Shown here one piece after another: positions 24,083 to 34,636 of a stretch of DNA of 39,854 bases. The position numbers and the translations under genes are program-made. Source of the stretch: Phycisphaerae bacterium. Lineage in GTDB: Bacteria; Planctomycetota; Phycisphaerae; Sedimentisphaerales; Anaerobacaceae. Numbering within the stretch: position 1 is the first letter of the stretch; each line of letters opens with the position of its first letter. Below the pieces are notes generated by a model. It saw nothing but the letters and a program-made list of their open reading frames with translations, was not told the origin of the DNA and did no database searches. The DNA lies in NCBI GenBank assembly GCA_016782865.1, contig JADHXR010000064.1:1-39854 (forward strand), written 5' to 3'.

Positions 24083-26206
24083 ATGCGTAAGGAATTGGTT
24101 TGTTGTGCGTCTTTTCTCTTGGTGCTTGTCGTGACGGGAAATATCTCGGCTGAACTGGTCGCGCACTGGAAATTTGATGACGGCGCCGGGAACACGGCTG
24201 CGGATAGCATCGATAACGCTCATCCCGGGACAATCGGCGGCACGGCCAATTGGGTGGCCGGGCAGGCAGGCGGTGCGTTGGATTTCGACGGATCGACAAA
24301 CTACGTTGACATCGGAGGCGATCAGCCGGTCATTTCCGGAACATTCTCGCTGACGATGTGGGTATACGCTCGAGGTATTCCTACTGCCGCGGGCGATTTA
24401 CGGATGCCGCTCTCGAATGATACGTGGGCTGACCGCGCCATTCACGTCCATATATGGCCTGAAACCAGCGTCTTTAGAATCGATACCAAGAACGGGACGG
24501 ATATTTCCTCCAATACAGTGATCCAGGCGGATCAATGGTACCACGTAGCGGGCACGCTCGACGCAGCCGGAGAGTCCAAGATTTACATTAATGGAGTTCT
24601 GGACAACAGCGCGACAGGAAACGGCAGGGAGTATGTCATAGGCCCGGCAAATATTGGCGCCTACCAGGAGAGTTCCAGGTTTTTTGACGGCATGATCGAT
24701 GATGTCCGCATTTACAGCCACATTCTGTCCGAGGCCGAGGTTCAGGAGACAATGCTGGGTTCTGACGCTCCTGCCCGACCATTGGCCCGCAGGCCCAGTC
24801 CTGACGACGGTGCTCTCCTCACTAATACATGGGTGAGCCTAAGCTGGTCACCGGGAGATTATGCGGTCTCGCACGATGTGTATATCGGCGATAGTCTTGA
24901 CGATGTCAACGACGGCACTGAGGGAACGTTCGTGGGCAACTACGGCACAACGACGCTCATTGTTGGCTTGTCGGGATTCTCTATTGCGAATGGTCTCATC
25001 CCCGGCACGACCTACTACTGGCGAATCGATGAGGTCAGCGATGACGATCCTAACAGTCCGTGGAAAGGAGACGTTTGGAGCTTTTCAATCGCCCCCAGGA
25101 CGGCCTACAACCCGAATCCGGCTGATGGCGCCGAATTTGTGGACCCGAATGCGACCCTCACCTGGACGGGAGGTTACGGCTCCCAATTGCACACCGTCTA
25201 TCTCGGCGAGAGCCATGACGACGTGAGCAACGCCGGCGGCGGTATGCCATTGGTATCCCCAAGCTATGATCCCGACACTCTCGAACGCGAGAAGGTCCTT
25301 TACTGGCGAGTCGATGAGTTTGACGGAATAGAAACGCACAAGGGTGACATCTGGGCATTCACCACGCCGGGCGCCGTGGGTAACCCGGCTCCGGCCAATG
25401 GTGCTGTGGACGTGCCTATGCTTGCGACGCTCTCGTGGACGCCGGCCGATACTGCCGCTTCGAGCGATCTGTACTTCGGCGCCGACGCCGATGCAGTGAA
25501 AGATGCCACCAAGGCCTCGCCTGAGTACATAGGCAACAGAGCACTGGGTTTGGAGAGCTATGATCCCGGCAAACTCGCTTTTGACACGACTTACTACTGG
25601 CGTGTGGATGCGGTTTATCCCGCCGAGACGGTCAAAGGCCTGCTCTGGAGCCTGGCGACAGCCGACTTCATCGCAGTGGACGATTTTGAATCCTACAACG
25701 GTATTGATCCGCCCGATTCGGCGAGCAACAGGATATTCGATGGGTGGATAGACGGCTTTGGCACCACGACAAACGGCGCTCTGGTCGGCAACGACCTGCC
25801 GCCCTATGCCGAGCAAACCATCGTGCACGGCGGCGCCCAGTCGATGATCTACAGCTATGACAACAATCTCAAGACGTCTGAGGCGACTTTGACGCTGGTA
25901 TATCCACGTGACTGGACCGAGGAAGGCGTTACCAGGCTGTCATTGTGGTTCCGCGGCTCTTCGGCCAATTCAGCCGAGCGGATGTTTGTCGCTCTAAACG
26001 GCAATGCGGCAGTTTATCATGACGATCCTGCCGTGACGAAGAAGGCCAAATGGACCGAGTGGACAATCGACCTGCAGGCGTTTGCCGACCAAAACGTGAA
26101 CCTGGCCAACGTCAACACCATTACGATTGGCTTTGGAACAAAGAACAGTCCGGCGGCCGGCGGCACAGGAACAATGTACTTCGACGACATTGGGCTGGTA
26201 AAATAG
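24083..26206 (+). CDS. Secreted LamG-domain protein with fibronectin-III-like repeats
   Basis: A 707-residue paralogue of the previous gene. After a signal peptide (LVCCASFLLVLVVTGNISAE) comes a LamG/concanavalin-like domain (LVAHWKFDDGAGNTAADSID, then GGALDFDGSTNYVDI, then FFDGMIDDVRIYSHILSEAE), typical of secreted Phycisphaerae proteins. Three fibronectin-like modules with YYWRIDEV / LYWRVDEF / YYWRVDAV follow, then the same C-terminal domain as the upstream gene. I chose the ATG at 24083, which follows a GAGG box by 6 bases and gives a compact signal peptide; 24032 and 24071 are longer alternatives. Only the N-terminal module differs in kind from its neighbour, so the pair arose by duplication plus domain swap. 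No enzyme motif is visible; glycan binding is the likely role. Confidence 0.78.
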   Translation: MRKELVCCASFLLVLVVTGNISAELVAHWKFDDGAGNTAADSIDNAHPGTIGGTANWVAGQAGGALDFDGSTNYVDIGGDQPVISGTFSLTMWVYARGIPTAAGDLRMPLSNDTWADRAIHVHIWPETSVFRIDTKNGTDISSNTVIQADQWYHVAGTLDAAGESKIYINGVLDNSATGNGREYVIGPANIGAYQESSRFFDGMIDDVRIYSHILSEAEVQETMLGSDAPARPLARRPSPDDGALLTNTWVSLSWSPGDYAVSHDVYIGDSLDDVNDGTEGTFVGNYGTTTLIVGLSGFSIANGLIPGTTYYWRIDEVSDDDPNSPWKGDVWSFSIAPRTAYNPNPADGAEFVDPNATLTWTGGYGSQLHTVYLGESHDDVSNAGGGMPLVSPSYDPDTLEREKVLYWRVDEFDGIETHKGDIWAFTTPGAVGNPAPANGAVDVPMLATLSWTPADTAASSDLYFGADADAVKDATKASPEYIGNRALGLESYDPGKLAFDTTYYWRVDAVYPAETVKGLLWSLATADFIAVDDFESYNGIDPPDSASNRIFDGWIDGFGTTTNGALVGNDLPPYAEQTIVHGGAQSMIYSYDNNLKTSEATLTLVYPRDWTEEGVTRLSLWFRGSSANSAERMFVALNGNAAVYHDDPAVTKKAKWTEWTIDLQAFADQNVNLANVNTITIGFGTKNSPAAGGTGTMYFDDIGLVK
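25361..26191 (+). repeat. Long direct repeat, copy B (3' part of the LamG gene)
   Basis: Partner of 23095-23919, offset by about 2.27 kb. Its repeat-encoded protein differs by a few substitutions and two extra codons near ADQNVNL. Confidence 0.8.
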
Positions 26207-26447
26207 GTTGTTTGAAAACCGATTGAAGCGGCCGGCATTTGCGCCGCTGAGACGGCAAGTTTATGAACTCGGGTTCTATGCCGATTGGCTCGGCATAGGC
26301 CCCGTCCTGTTTTGGATGCTCATGTCGCGCCCTTGTTTGCCTCAAATCACAAAATACTCAAAAAAAGCGGGAAAATTCCGAAATTGTTGAGCGCGGTCCC
26401 CGACTAAGAACTCAGTATAAAGGTCAAATAGTTCAGGAAAACTTATT

Positions 26448-27128
26448 ATGAGCGATTATCCGAAAGTCACGTACAAGAAGCACACATTCCTGTCATCTCT
26501 GGCCATGGGGCTCAGCGCCGTCGTGATTACCATCATCATCAGTTGCACGGTGGTGATCATCTACGGCATACACTTTGCGGGCGACAGGTCTGAAAAGCTC
26601 GTTTCGCTGGTGGGAGACGCCATCGGAGAACTGCCTGAGCTGCGCAAGGCGTTGCCGCCGGCCCTGGCCGATGTCCTGGACGACCGTCGCCAGCCGGGTT
26701 ACGCTGCTGAGCTTGATATTTCGGCTGTAACGGCGCTGACGCCCGATCAGCACAGGATGGTGCGCACGAAAGTTGAGGTTGTCAACAAAGGAAGCGAAAT
26801 CGTGTCTCTTCTGTGCATGAGAATTGTCGTTTTTGGCCCGAACGGCGAGATTCTCTCCGAGTCGAACGAATGGGCCGCCACCCCGATAGCCGCCGATCAC
26901 GAATGGCGCGGTCCGCTCATGCCCGGCTCACACCGGTATTTCGTTTCGTCTCGCCGTGCGCTTCCGGTCTTCCTGGCCGATGAGTTGAGGACGGAGGTCG
27001 AGATTACTGACCTGCGGGTCTGGAACCGCCCCGCGGCCGGTAGCCCGTTGATCGAGGACCGGGTACTCTCGCAAGCCCCGACAACAGAACCTGCCGGAGG
27101 GGTGCAGAGCATGAAGATACTCTATTAG
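26448..27128 (+). CDS. Membrane-anchored hypothetical protein with a beta-sandwich-like outer domain
   Basis: A 226-residue protein. A short cytoplasmic start is followed by one membrane helix (MGLSAVVITIIISCTVVIIY, about 20-43), a helical segment (LVSLVGDAIGELPELRKALP), and a C-terminal domain of alternating strands (VRTKVEVVNKGSEIVSLLCM, IVVFGPNGEILSESNEWAAT) that resembles FxLYD-like secreted domains. No catalytic motif. The ATG at 26448 follows CAGGA by 9 bases. It is convergent with the EamA transporter. I do not recognise a named family. Confidence 0.7.
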   Translation: MSDYPKVTYKKHTFLSSLAMGLSAVVITIIISCTVVIIYGIHFAGDRSEKLVSLVGDAIGELPELRKALPPALADVLDDRRQPGYAAELDISAVTALTPDQHRMVRTKVEVVNKGSEIVSLLCMRIVVFGPNGEILSESNEWAATPIAADHEWRGPLMPGSHRYFVSSRRALPVFLADELRTEVEITDLRVWNRPAAGSPLIEDRVLSQAPTTEPAGGVQSMKILY

Positions 27129-27139
27129 CGCCGACGATG

Positions 27140-28027
27140 TCATGCCCGGCCCGCTTTGGGAGTCCGGTTGGTCAGATAGACACCTGATATGACCAGAACG
27201 GCGCCGACTGCAAGCGAGAAGGTTATCTGCTCCCGGAGGATCAGGCAAGCACAGAGTATCCCGAATATAGGGACGAAGTTTATGAACAGGCCCGCTTTGG
27301 TAGGCCCGAGACGCTCCACTCCCTGGTAATACCAGACGAATCCGATTACAGTTCCGAATATTCCGAGGTAGGATATGCACAGCCAATCGCGTGCTGATTG
27401 ATGCGCGATGTATCCGACTAGTCCTTCGAAGCAGGCAGGGACAAACAGTGCAATAGCCCCAACCGCCGCCGAATATGATACCGCCGTCAATGGAGACAGC
27501 TCTTTCATGACACCTTTTCCTATCAGCGAATAGGTCGCCCAGCTCAGGACACAGCAGAAAATGTAGAGTTCCCCCCGGCCCAGACCTCCGTCAATTATCC
27601 GGCTGATGTCCCCTTTCGAGATGACCACGGTCGCGCCACATACAGAGATAGCGATCCCCAGAGCTTTTAGCGGAGTGATCTTTTCTTTAAGGAACAGCGC
27701 CGAGAAGATCGTAATGAAGATCGGACACGTTGCGATTATCAATGCCGCGCGGGACGCTTCGATGATCTTGAGGCCCTTGTAGAACATGGCATTGTACACA
27801 AAGATGCCTATCAGCCCGAGCAGGATGACAGGTATTATCTGGGACCTTTTCAACGGAGGGAACTTGCCTTCGCTCTTCCAGGTCAACGGCAGCAGAAACG
27901 CCGAGGCGATAGCGAACCTGAGAAAGGCGATCGAAAAAGGCCCCACGTTCTCGGCGGCCAGCTTGCCTGCGACGAAGGTGCCCCCCCAGAACAACATAGT
28001 CAGAATCAATTTTACGTAAATCTTCAT
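27140..28027 (-). CDS. EamA/DMT-family transporter
   Basis: A 295-residue polytopic protein with ten predicted helices in two EamA repeats. Marks are TMLFWGGTFVAGKLAAENVG at the N-terminus, ASRAALIIATCPIFITIFSA with the following LFLKEKITPLKALGIAI in the first repeat, and FGTVIGFVWYYQGVERLGPT with LILREQITFSLAVGAVLVIS in the second. Such proteins export or exchange small metabolites; the substrate is not predictable. The ATG at 28027 gives the normal start (KIYVKLILTMLFWG); 28042 adds five residues. Transcribed alone. Confidence 0.88.
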   Translation of the reverse strand: MKIYVKLILTMLFWGGTFVAGKLAAENVGPFSIAFLRFAIASAFLLPLTWKSEGKFPPLKRSQIIPVILLGLIGIFVYNAMFYKGLKIIEASRAALIIATCPIFITIFSALFLKEKITPLKALGIAISVCGATVVISKGDISRIIDGGLGRGELYIFCCVLSWATYSLIGKGVMKELSPLTAVSYSAAVGAIALFVPACFEGLVGYIAHQSARDWLCISYLGIFGTVIGFVWYYQGVERLGPTKAGLFINFVPIFGILCACLILREQITFSLAVGAVLVISGVYLTNRTPKAGRA

Positions 28028-28123
28028 AGCAGCAGCCACCATCGGTTTTGTCGCGGGCCATTCTGCCCGCTACAGTCTCGGCCGTCAACAGTCAGGAGAC
28101 TTTGCCGCAAATGCTCACCAATC

Positions 28124-28220
28124 GTCATTGCGAGGCCCGAAGGGCCGCGGCAATCTCTTGTGTCACGTCTGGAACAACACAGCGGCGTGTTTGAGATTGC
28201 TTCGCTTCGCTCGCAATGAC
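28124..28220. repeat. Intergenic palindromic repeat of the GTCATTGCGAG type
   Basis: GTCATTGCGAGGCCCGAAGG (from 28124) and GAGATTGCTTCGCTTCGCTC...GCAATGAC (28193-28220) form the two arms of an inverted repeat about 97 bases long. This type of dispersed palindrome is common in many environmental bacterial genomes. Confidence 0.65.
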
Positions 28221-28262
28221 GCGGGCCAGGTCAGTGCTCTGAGGTGCACGATTTGACGGCCG

Positions 28263-28334
28263 GTCATTCCGAGCGCAGCGAAGCGCAGTCGAGGAATCTG
28301 CTTAAATGGACCCCTCGACTCCGCTCGGGGTGAC
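28263..28334. repeat. Second, different palindromic repeat (GTCATTCCGAGC type)
   Basis: GTCATTCCGAGCGCAGCGAA (28263-28282) with GTCGAGGAATCT pairs with CCCCTCGACTCCGCTCGGGG and TGACA (28310-28334). It lies 42 bases after the previous palindrome. Part of the same motif seems to recur in coding DNA at about 1871-1894. Confidence 0.6.
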
Positions 28335-28386
28335 AACACTCCGTGTGAGCAGAATTGGCCCGTCACGCTTTGTCGCGAGTTCGGTC

Positions 28387-28415
28387 TGTACAGATTCCCA
28401 CGGATGAGCTACAAT
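28387..28415 (+). promoter_or_regulatory. Promoter of the 694-residue secreted protein gene
   Basis: TGTACA (28387-28392), a 17-nt spacer and TACAAT (28410-28415), about 62 bases before the GTG start at 28478. Confidence 0.4.
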
Positions 28416-28477
28416 TCATTTGTAATCAGTCGGGCGGCACCTGACAGGTTTGGTCGCAAGTAAAGGAGATTTGAGTA

Positions 28478-30558
28478 GTGTGCGGTTGCGGAGAACACAA
28501 AACCTGGAGGTTGGCTTCGGTCATCTGGCTCGTTGCGGGATTGACGGTTGCCTCATTTCCAGAGCAAGCCTGGGCTGAAGAATATTCGGTTCGAGCTGCT
28601 GTTCAGCGGGCAGGCAACGCCGAGAGCGACGAGCTGCGCCTAAGCTATCTGAAGGAACTCAGCAAACAGCCGGCGCTGGATGCATCTCTCAGGGATGATC
28701 TTGCCAGGCTGGTCACTCAAGTCGAGCGCTGGCTGGGCGACAAAAGGCTGGACTATTTCGGTCGGGACGCTGCAAGAACGAAGGACTTCGATTTTGAGAT
28801 TGCCGAAAGTTCGGTGCTCTATCCGCTGACTTGGTTGTATCGAGGCAGGATGGTAATCTGGTACGCGTTGGAGTCCGGCGGAGTCTGGAATAATCCCGAG
28901 AGGAAACGCGAGTTTTTCGCCGCGGCGCGTGGTTTCTTCGAGAAATACGCCGAGGCATTTCCGCAGAACAAGATCGTCCGGATGTATCTTGGTCATCCGA
29001 CGGGGCCGCAGAAGCAGTACGACGCTGTGCCGGGTGCGCCTGAGTGGGCGATCTACCAGCGTGAGGGACTGGAGCGTCTAACCGATGTCATCGAGTGGTG
29101 GATCGACAATCGGATGCAGGCCGACTACCAGTACGGCGGAGGCTGGGGCGACGACTGCGAGATGTGGCGCTGGTGGGTACCGGTCCTGATCGGATTCGAC
29201 AGCGCCAAAGTCAGCGGCGCGCAGGCGCGCTTCTCAAAGGCTCTGATGGACCAGGAGCACATGAAGCAGGGTTACACGACTCGAATGTCGGATGTCGAGC
29301 ACACCGCCGAAGACTCGGCCGATGCGATAACGCCGATGATGCACATTGATCCCGAGAACGACATCTGGCGCAAATATGCCCTCAAGTTAGCCGAGTTCAT
29401 GGAAGAATCCTGGACGGCTAAAAATCAGCGCGGGTTCCTGCAATTCAAGAGCACCTATTTTACCGCCGACAAGGTCGATACGAATCCGCAGCGAGCCTGT
29501 GACACTGTATATCACCCGCGCGTCGTCCAGCCTACGTTGCTCTATTGGCAGCGGACCGGCGACGAACGGCTGAGAAGGCTCTTCGCAGCATGGATGGACA
29601 CCTGGGTTGATGCTGCGGCACGAACCGAACGCGGCAAGCCGGCCGGCATCATCCCAACTGCGATCCACTGGCCCGACGGCACAGTAGGGGGGCTCGGACC
29701 GGATTGGTGGGATCCGCGAAACCACGGCGAATACACGCTGTACCTTTATCCCAGCGCGATGGGTCTGATGACCCATACGTTGCTGCTGACACACTACATG
29801 ACGGGCGAAGCGAAATATCTTGTGCCGATCCGCTCGATGGCCGACATCCGCCTGAAGTATCTCAGTTCGCCCCCTCAGAGAGAGGCGGCTGCCGGAACCG
29901 AAGCCTGGTGCGCATCGAGACTGGGAGGGCTCGCGAGCGTGATTGCCAAGTACAGGTTCCTCACGGGCAACGCCGAGTTCGACGATTTTCTTGCCAGGGA
30001 CATGTCACCGTACATGCGTTTTCGCCTGCGCGGCGATTCGGCCCCGCTCGTATCGGCTCTGCGCCAAAACGCCCAGGCCCTGCGCATGAACTTCGAAGGC
30101 TATACCAGCGAGGTGCGCTACACCGACCGTGTCCTGCGATTCCCTTCCCTGTTCGCAGGTTCCGAAGTGCTGGCCAGGCCGGTCGAAACGATTCACACAC
30201 CCAATCCTTCCCTTCTATATTCGATGGCAACGGGCGACCCGGGGGATGCCGGGTACTTCCCGCTCAACGCCGTCCGCTGGCTAACACCACCTCGTGACAT
30301 TGCAGTGCTGGTCACCGAGTCGGCAAGCAAACAATTTGGGGCGGAACTGTTTTGTTTCGGCCAGAAACAACGTTCGATGTCGGCGGAGTTCTATTTGCTC
30401 GAACCCGGTAAGTACGAACTCACCGTTACGACGAAAAACGGCGATAAAGAGAAATTGTCAGAAACTCGGGAATTTGTTGTGCAAGGGCGGCAAACGCGTG
30501 TTTCTTTCTATCTGCCCCCGCGCAGGCTCTGTGTCTTGCGCATTCGCCCCTCCGATCT

Positions 30559-30562
<4 letters not shown>
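28478..30562 (+). CDS. Secreted protein of unknown function, possibly an alpha/alpha-barrel glycan enzyme
   Basis: A 694-residue protein with an N-terminal hydrophobic segment (VIWLVAGLTVASFPEQAWA) that looks like a cleaved signal peptide. The body (~100-540) is helical and rich in Trp, Tyr and paired acids, for example YQYGGGWGDDCEMWRWWVPV and TTRMSDVEHTAEDSADAITP, as in (alpha/alpha) toroid polysaccharide lyases and glycosidases. The last ~110 residues form a beta domain (SAEFYLLEPGKYELTVTTKN). I do not recognise the family, and no catalytic residue can be assigned safely, although the D-D-C-E and E-D-S-A-D clusters are candidates. GTG at 28478 is the start, with AGGAG 9 bases upstream. Its stop overlaps that of the convergent DUF1080 gene by 3 bases. 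Confidence 0.65.
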
Positions 30563-31956
<1,394 letters not shown>

Positions 31957-31979
31957 AATATGGTCTCCTTTTTTCCAGC

Positions 31980-32008
31980 ATACTACCCGGTCTGCCCCAA
32001 TGATTCAA
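31980..32008 (-). promoter_or_regulatory. Promoter of the DUF1080-PHP gene
   Basis: TTGAAT (32003-32008), a 17-nt spacer and TAGTAT (31980-31985) on the minus strand, about 23 bases before the ATG. It faces away from the promoter at 32016-32044, with 7 bases between the two -35 boxes. Confidence 0.5.
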
Positions 32009-32015
32009 GCTTTTG

Positions 32016-32044
32016 TTGTAAGGACAGACAAATCGTTGTAGAAT
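32016..32044 (+). promoter_or_regulatory. Promoter of the MBL-fold hydrolase gene
   Basis: TTGTAA (32016-32021), a 17-nt spacer and TAGAAT (32039-32044), about 24 bases before the ATG at 32069. Confidence 0.5.
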
Positions 32045-32068
32045 CACCGAAAAAGACGGGGAACAACA

Positions 32069-32911
32069 ATGTCTCTACACTTCAAGAGCTTGCGCAGCAG
32101 TAGCAGCGGCAATTGCCTGCTTGTCTGGACCGACCGCACGAGGGTACTGATTGACTGTGGTCTCGGTTCCATGAAAAGAACCAGAGAAGTACTCACAAAG
32201 GGCCTGGGCGATCAACTTGATATCGATGCGGCAGTTGTTTCTCACATGCACACAGACCACATAGGCCACTACTCTCTGAGAGTCCTTGACAGCCTCGGTG
32301 TCGAAGTGAGAGTCCATGAGAGTTGCTTGTCGCAGCTCAAAGCCAAGCACTTCAACGGGCGCGGATTCTGCTCACTCAAGTTGAGACCATTCGCCGACAG
32401 CGGCTTTAAGGTAGGCGACCTCAATTTTCAAGCTTTCGAAGTGCCGCACAATCCGTTGTATCCGACCTACGGATTCGTAATCAAGTACAAGAGCAGGAAA
32501 GTGGTCATCGCAACGGATTTCAACGATTGGGACATGTTATTGGAACAGTTCGTTGATTCGGATTTTATCTTTGTTGAAAGTAATCACGACATGAAGTTGC
32601 TCGCCCGGCATTTCAATCCCAATAGCAGGTTTCACATGCCAAATCCCGAGGTGGGCAAATTGCTATGCACTGCCAGAAGGCACAGCAGAAAGCCACCTCA
32701 GGCAGTCATGCTCGGCCATCTCAGCTCGATAAGAAATCGGCCGGATATTGCATTGAAGGAGGTGGAGAGTAGCTTTGAGAATTACGGCGTGGAATTGGAC
32801 TTTCCGTTGTTGGCCGCCCCGAGGTCCGAGGCAAGTGGCGCAGTGAAAGTGAACAACTTTGCCAAAGCCTGCGCAGGTGGAAAAGAGTCAGGATTCACAA
32901 CCACGAGTTGA
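32069..32911 (+). CDS. MBL-fold metallo-hydrolase (YycJ/WalJ-like)
   Basis: A 280-residue cytoplasmic protein. The zinc motif H-x-H-x-D-H is present as SHMHTDHIGH (59-64), preceded by SSSSGNCLLVWTDRTRVLID typical of the YycJ-like group, and followed by FEVPHNPLYPTYGFVIKYKS, ATDFND and FVESNHDMKLL with the later metal ligands; VMLGHLSSIRN provides a last His. YycJ-like proteins are thought to be nucleases or to link wall and DNA status; the role here is open. The C-terminus after ~250 is not conserved. A 62-residue gene follows 13 bases later. Confidence 0.85.
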   Translation: MSLHFKSLRSSSSGNCLLVWTDRTRVLIDCGLGSMKRTREVLTKGLGDQLDIDAAVVSHMHTDHIGHYSLRVLDSLGVEVRVHESCLSQLKAKHFNGRGFCSLKLRPFADSGFKVGDLNFQAFEVPHNPLYPTYGFVIKYKSRKVVIATDFNDWDMLLEQFVDSDFIFVESNHDMKLLARHFNPNSRFHMPNPEVGKLLCTARRHSRKPPQAVMLGHLSSIRNRPDIALKEVESSFENYGVELDFPLLAAPRSEASGAVKVNNFAKACAGGKESGFTTTS

Positions 32912-32924
32912 AAGGAACATTGAT

Positions 32925-33113
32925 ATGAAGATTTCAATTGAGAGTCCGAACCGGATCAAAATGATTCCGGAAAGCGAACACGAAAAAGAAAGTCTCGATT
33001 CTCTTTGGAAGACCATTGTCCGCTGCGATCAGGACAGCAAGGTGCTGTGCCCTATAGGAGCGTACATTCCTGCGACCGACGATGGGGCAAGTTTCGCCAT
33101 TCAGGACCAGTGA
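32925..33113 (+). CDS. Small hypothetical protein (62 residues)
   Basis: The ATG at 32925 stands 13 bases after the MBL stop, with AAAGGA 8 bases upstream, so it is likely co-translated. The protein (MKISIESPNRIKMIPESEHE, then LDSLWKTIVRCDQDSKVLCP) is soluble, with two cysteines and a Gly-rich end (GAYIPATDDGASFAIQDQ). I have a sense of similar small proteins in this phylum but no function. Confidence 0.65.
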   Translation: MKISIESPNRIKMIPESEHEKESLDSLWKTIVRCDQDSKVLCPIGAYIPATDDGASFAIQDQ

Positions 33114-33177
33114 TTCCACACCCCTGCGAATGTCACTTTGAATTCTCATGAAGGCCTCCGGCCCCAATAGTCGGACC

Positions 33178-33606
33178 TTATGCCAGGTTTTCACGCACGT
33201 CCTCGATCTTGACGCCCAGATTCGCGAGGGTCTGGGCTGCTATCCCGTCGGTTTCTCGCAGCAGGCCGAGCAGGAGATGTTCGGTTCCTATATGATCGTG
33301 TTTGAGCGCCCTGGCCTCTTCGATCGCATGTTGAACGACCTGTACAGCCGGCGCTGTCGGCGAGAGCTTGTTCTCGGCGGCCGGTTCGGACTCGCCTTTT
33401 AGCTTGAGGAACTGTTTGATCTCATGCAGCATCTTCTTTGTGTCTACGCCGCGATTCTTGAGTGTCTTTGCACCGGTCCCGGTGTCCTCCTTGAGAAGGC
33501 CCAGGAAGATATGCTCGGTCCCGACGCGATTGTGGCCGAAGCGTTGGGCCTGTTGATTGGCCAGCGCCATGACGTTGCGTGCACGCTCTGTAAAACGCTC
33601 AAACAT
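33178..33606 (-). CDS. Stand-alone Clp N-domain protein
   Basis: A 142-residue protein consisting only of the two ~65-residue Clp N repeats: FTERARNVMALANQQAQRFG with VGTEHIFLGLLKEDTGTGAK, then VVQHAIEEARALKHDHIGTE with HLLLGLLRETDGIAAQTLAN. In ClpC these repeats bind adaptors and substrates ahead of two AAA+ domains; neither AAA domain is present here, and the reading frame ends cleanly. It could compete with or feed ClpC, or be a split-off ClpC N-terminus. The ATG at 33606 follows GAGGTGAG. The two repeats are separated by a charged linker. Confidence 0.88.
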   Translation of the reverse strand: MFERFTERARNVMALANQQAQRFGHNRVGTEHIFLGLLKEDTGTGAKTLKNRGVDTKKMLHEIKQFLKLKGESEPAAENKLSPTAPAVQVVQHAIEEARALKHDHIGTEHLLLGLLRETDGIAAQTLANLGVKIEDVRENLA

Positions 33607-33683
33607 CGCTCACCTCGAATCATTCGCTATTGCTATTGTCGGACAATTGCTGTCCACCGCTTGAACAAGGGCCACTTTTTTGC

Positions 33684-33712
33684 TTGGATTATGTCCTCGG
33701 ATGTGTTATAAA
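33684..33712 (+). promoter_or_regulatory. Upstream promoter P1 of the prepilin-like gene
   Basis: TTGGAT (33684-33689), a 17-nt spacer and TATAAA (33707-33712). Confidence 0.45.
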
Positions 33713-33739
33713 ACAAGTGGGGTCTTAAGATTTGGACAC

Positions 33740-33768
33740 TTGACGGTGGTTGTGGTGTCTGATATCCT
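33740..33768 (+). promoter_or_regulatory. Downstream promoter P2 of the prepilin-like gene
   Basis: TTGACG (33740-33745), a 17-nt spacer and TATCCT (33763-33768), about 80 bases before the ATG at 33848. Two tandem promoters suggest two growth conditions or one spurious match. Confidence 0.4.
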
Positions 33769-33847
33769 AAAGGGTGCCCGCTAACGGTTAGTGGAAATAC
33801 GGCATTGATTCAGCCGGGAAAACATGACATTGCAGGAAGGGTTACTA

Positions 33848-34594
33848 ATGAACAGAAGAAAAGCCTTCACGTTAATCGAGCTTCTGGTGGTTATTGCTAT
33901 TATCGCTCTGCTATTGGCGATACTTATGCCGGCTCTGCAGAGAGTAAGAGAGCAGGCGCGTGAACAGGTGTGCAAGTCCCATCTTAAGAGTGTGGGCCTT
34001 GCTATCCTGATGTACCTGCAGGATAACGACTACACGATGCCTGACTTCCACACACACTCGGGCCCCTGTAACGGGCATCTTTGGTACAATTCCAGTGGAC
34101 GGTTGCTTACGGCGCGTGACGACCGCTCATACTGGGGCGTAATCTACCATGACTATGTGAAGGAGCCGGACCTTTTCGGCTGCCCGAGCTTCAAGAACTT
34201 CTCTCAGGTTGTAGCACAGGAAATGCTGTATACCGCCGGCGAAGTCAAGAACTCGGCGTTCTCCATGAACGGCTGGCTGACCAAGGAGAGAACCAGCGCG
34301 ATCAAACAGCATGCGGAAGTCGTCGTGGCTCACGATCACATGGAGCCGAGAATCGAGAATGGAAACGATATGCTCTATGCCAACTCGAGCGGCAAGAATT
34401 TCGAACACTACCGGACCGGCGGCCGCACTAGCTGGTATCGCGGCATCTTCAGGCATGCCATAACGAAAAACGCCGACTTTGAAACAGGCGGAAAACTCAA
34501 TTGCCTCTGGCTGGACGGACACGTCACAACCATCAACGAGACGCTGGGAACGGAAATACCCAAGCGCTACTACGACCCGCTCGGCAAGAACTAG
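33848..34594 (+). CDS. Type II secretion/pilin-like protein with prepilin signal
   Basis: A 248-residue protein. The class III signal [20 protein letters not shown] has the +5 Glu and the long hydrophobic helix of prepilins; a prepilin peptidase would cut after A6 or close by, before FTLIE. The rest ([51 protein letters not shown]) matches the H-X9-DG-type pseudopilins that are extremely numerous in Planctomycetes, with the late WLDGHV motif. The ATG at 33848 follows AGGAAGGG. There are no secretion machinery genes nearby; such genes are typically scattered as single cargo-like pseudopilins. Confidence 0.9.
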   Translation: MNRRKAFTLIELLVVIAIIALLLAILMPALQRVREQAREQVCKSHLKSVGLAILMYLQDNDYTMPDFHTHSGPCNGHLWYNSSGRLLTARDDRSYWGVIYHDYVKEPDLFGCPSFKNFSQVVAQEMLYTAGEVKNSAFSMNGWLTKERTSAIKQHAEVVVAHDHMEPRIENGNDMLYANSSGKNFEHYRTGGRTSWYRGIFRHAITKNADFETGGKLNCLWLDGHVTTINETLGTEIPKRYYDPLGKN

Positions 34595-34636
34595 GCGTCA
34601 CGGCATAATGCGCCGCGACCGAAGCATCTGCAATCA

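Noticed and set aside
25085..25828. Minus-strand frames within the two secreted modular genes (also 22216-23073)
   Set aside because: They appear in both copies only because the repeat DNA is shared; antisense to clear FN3-like modules.
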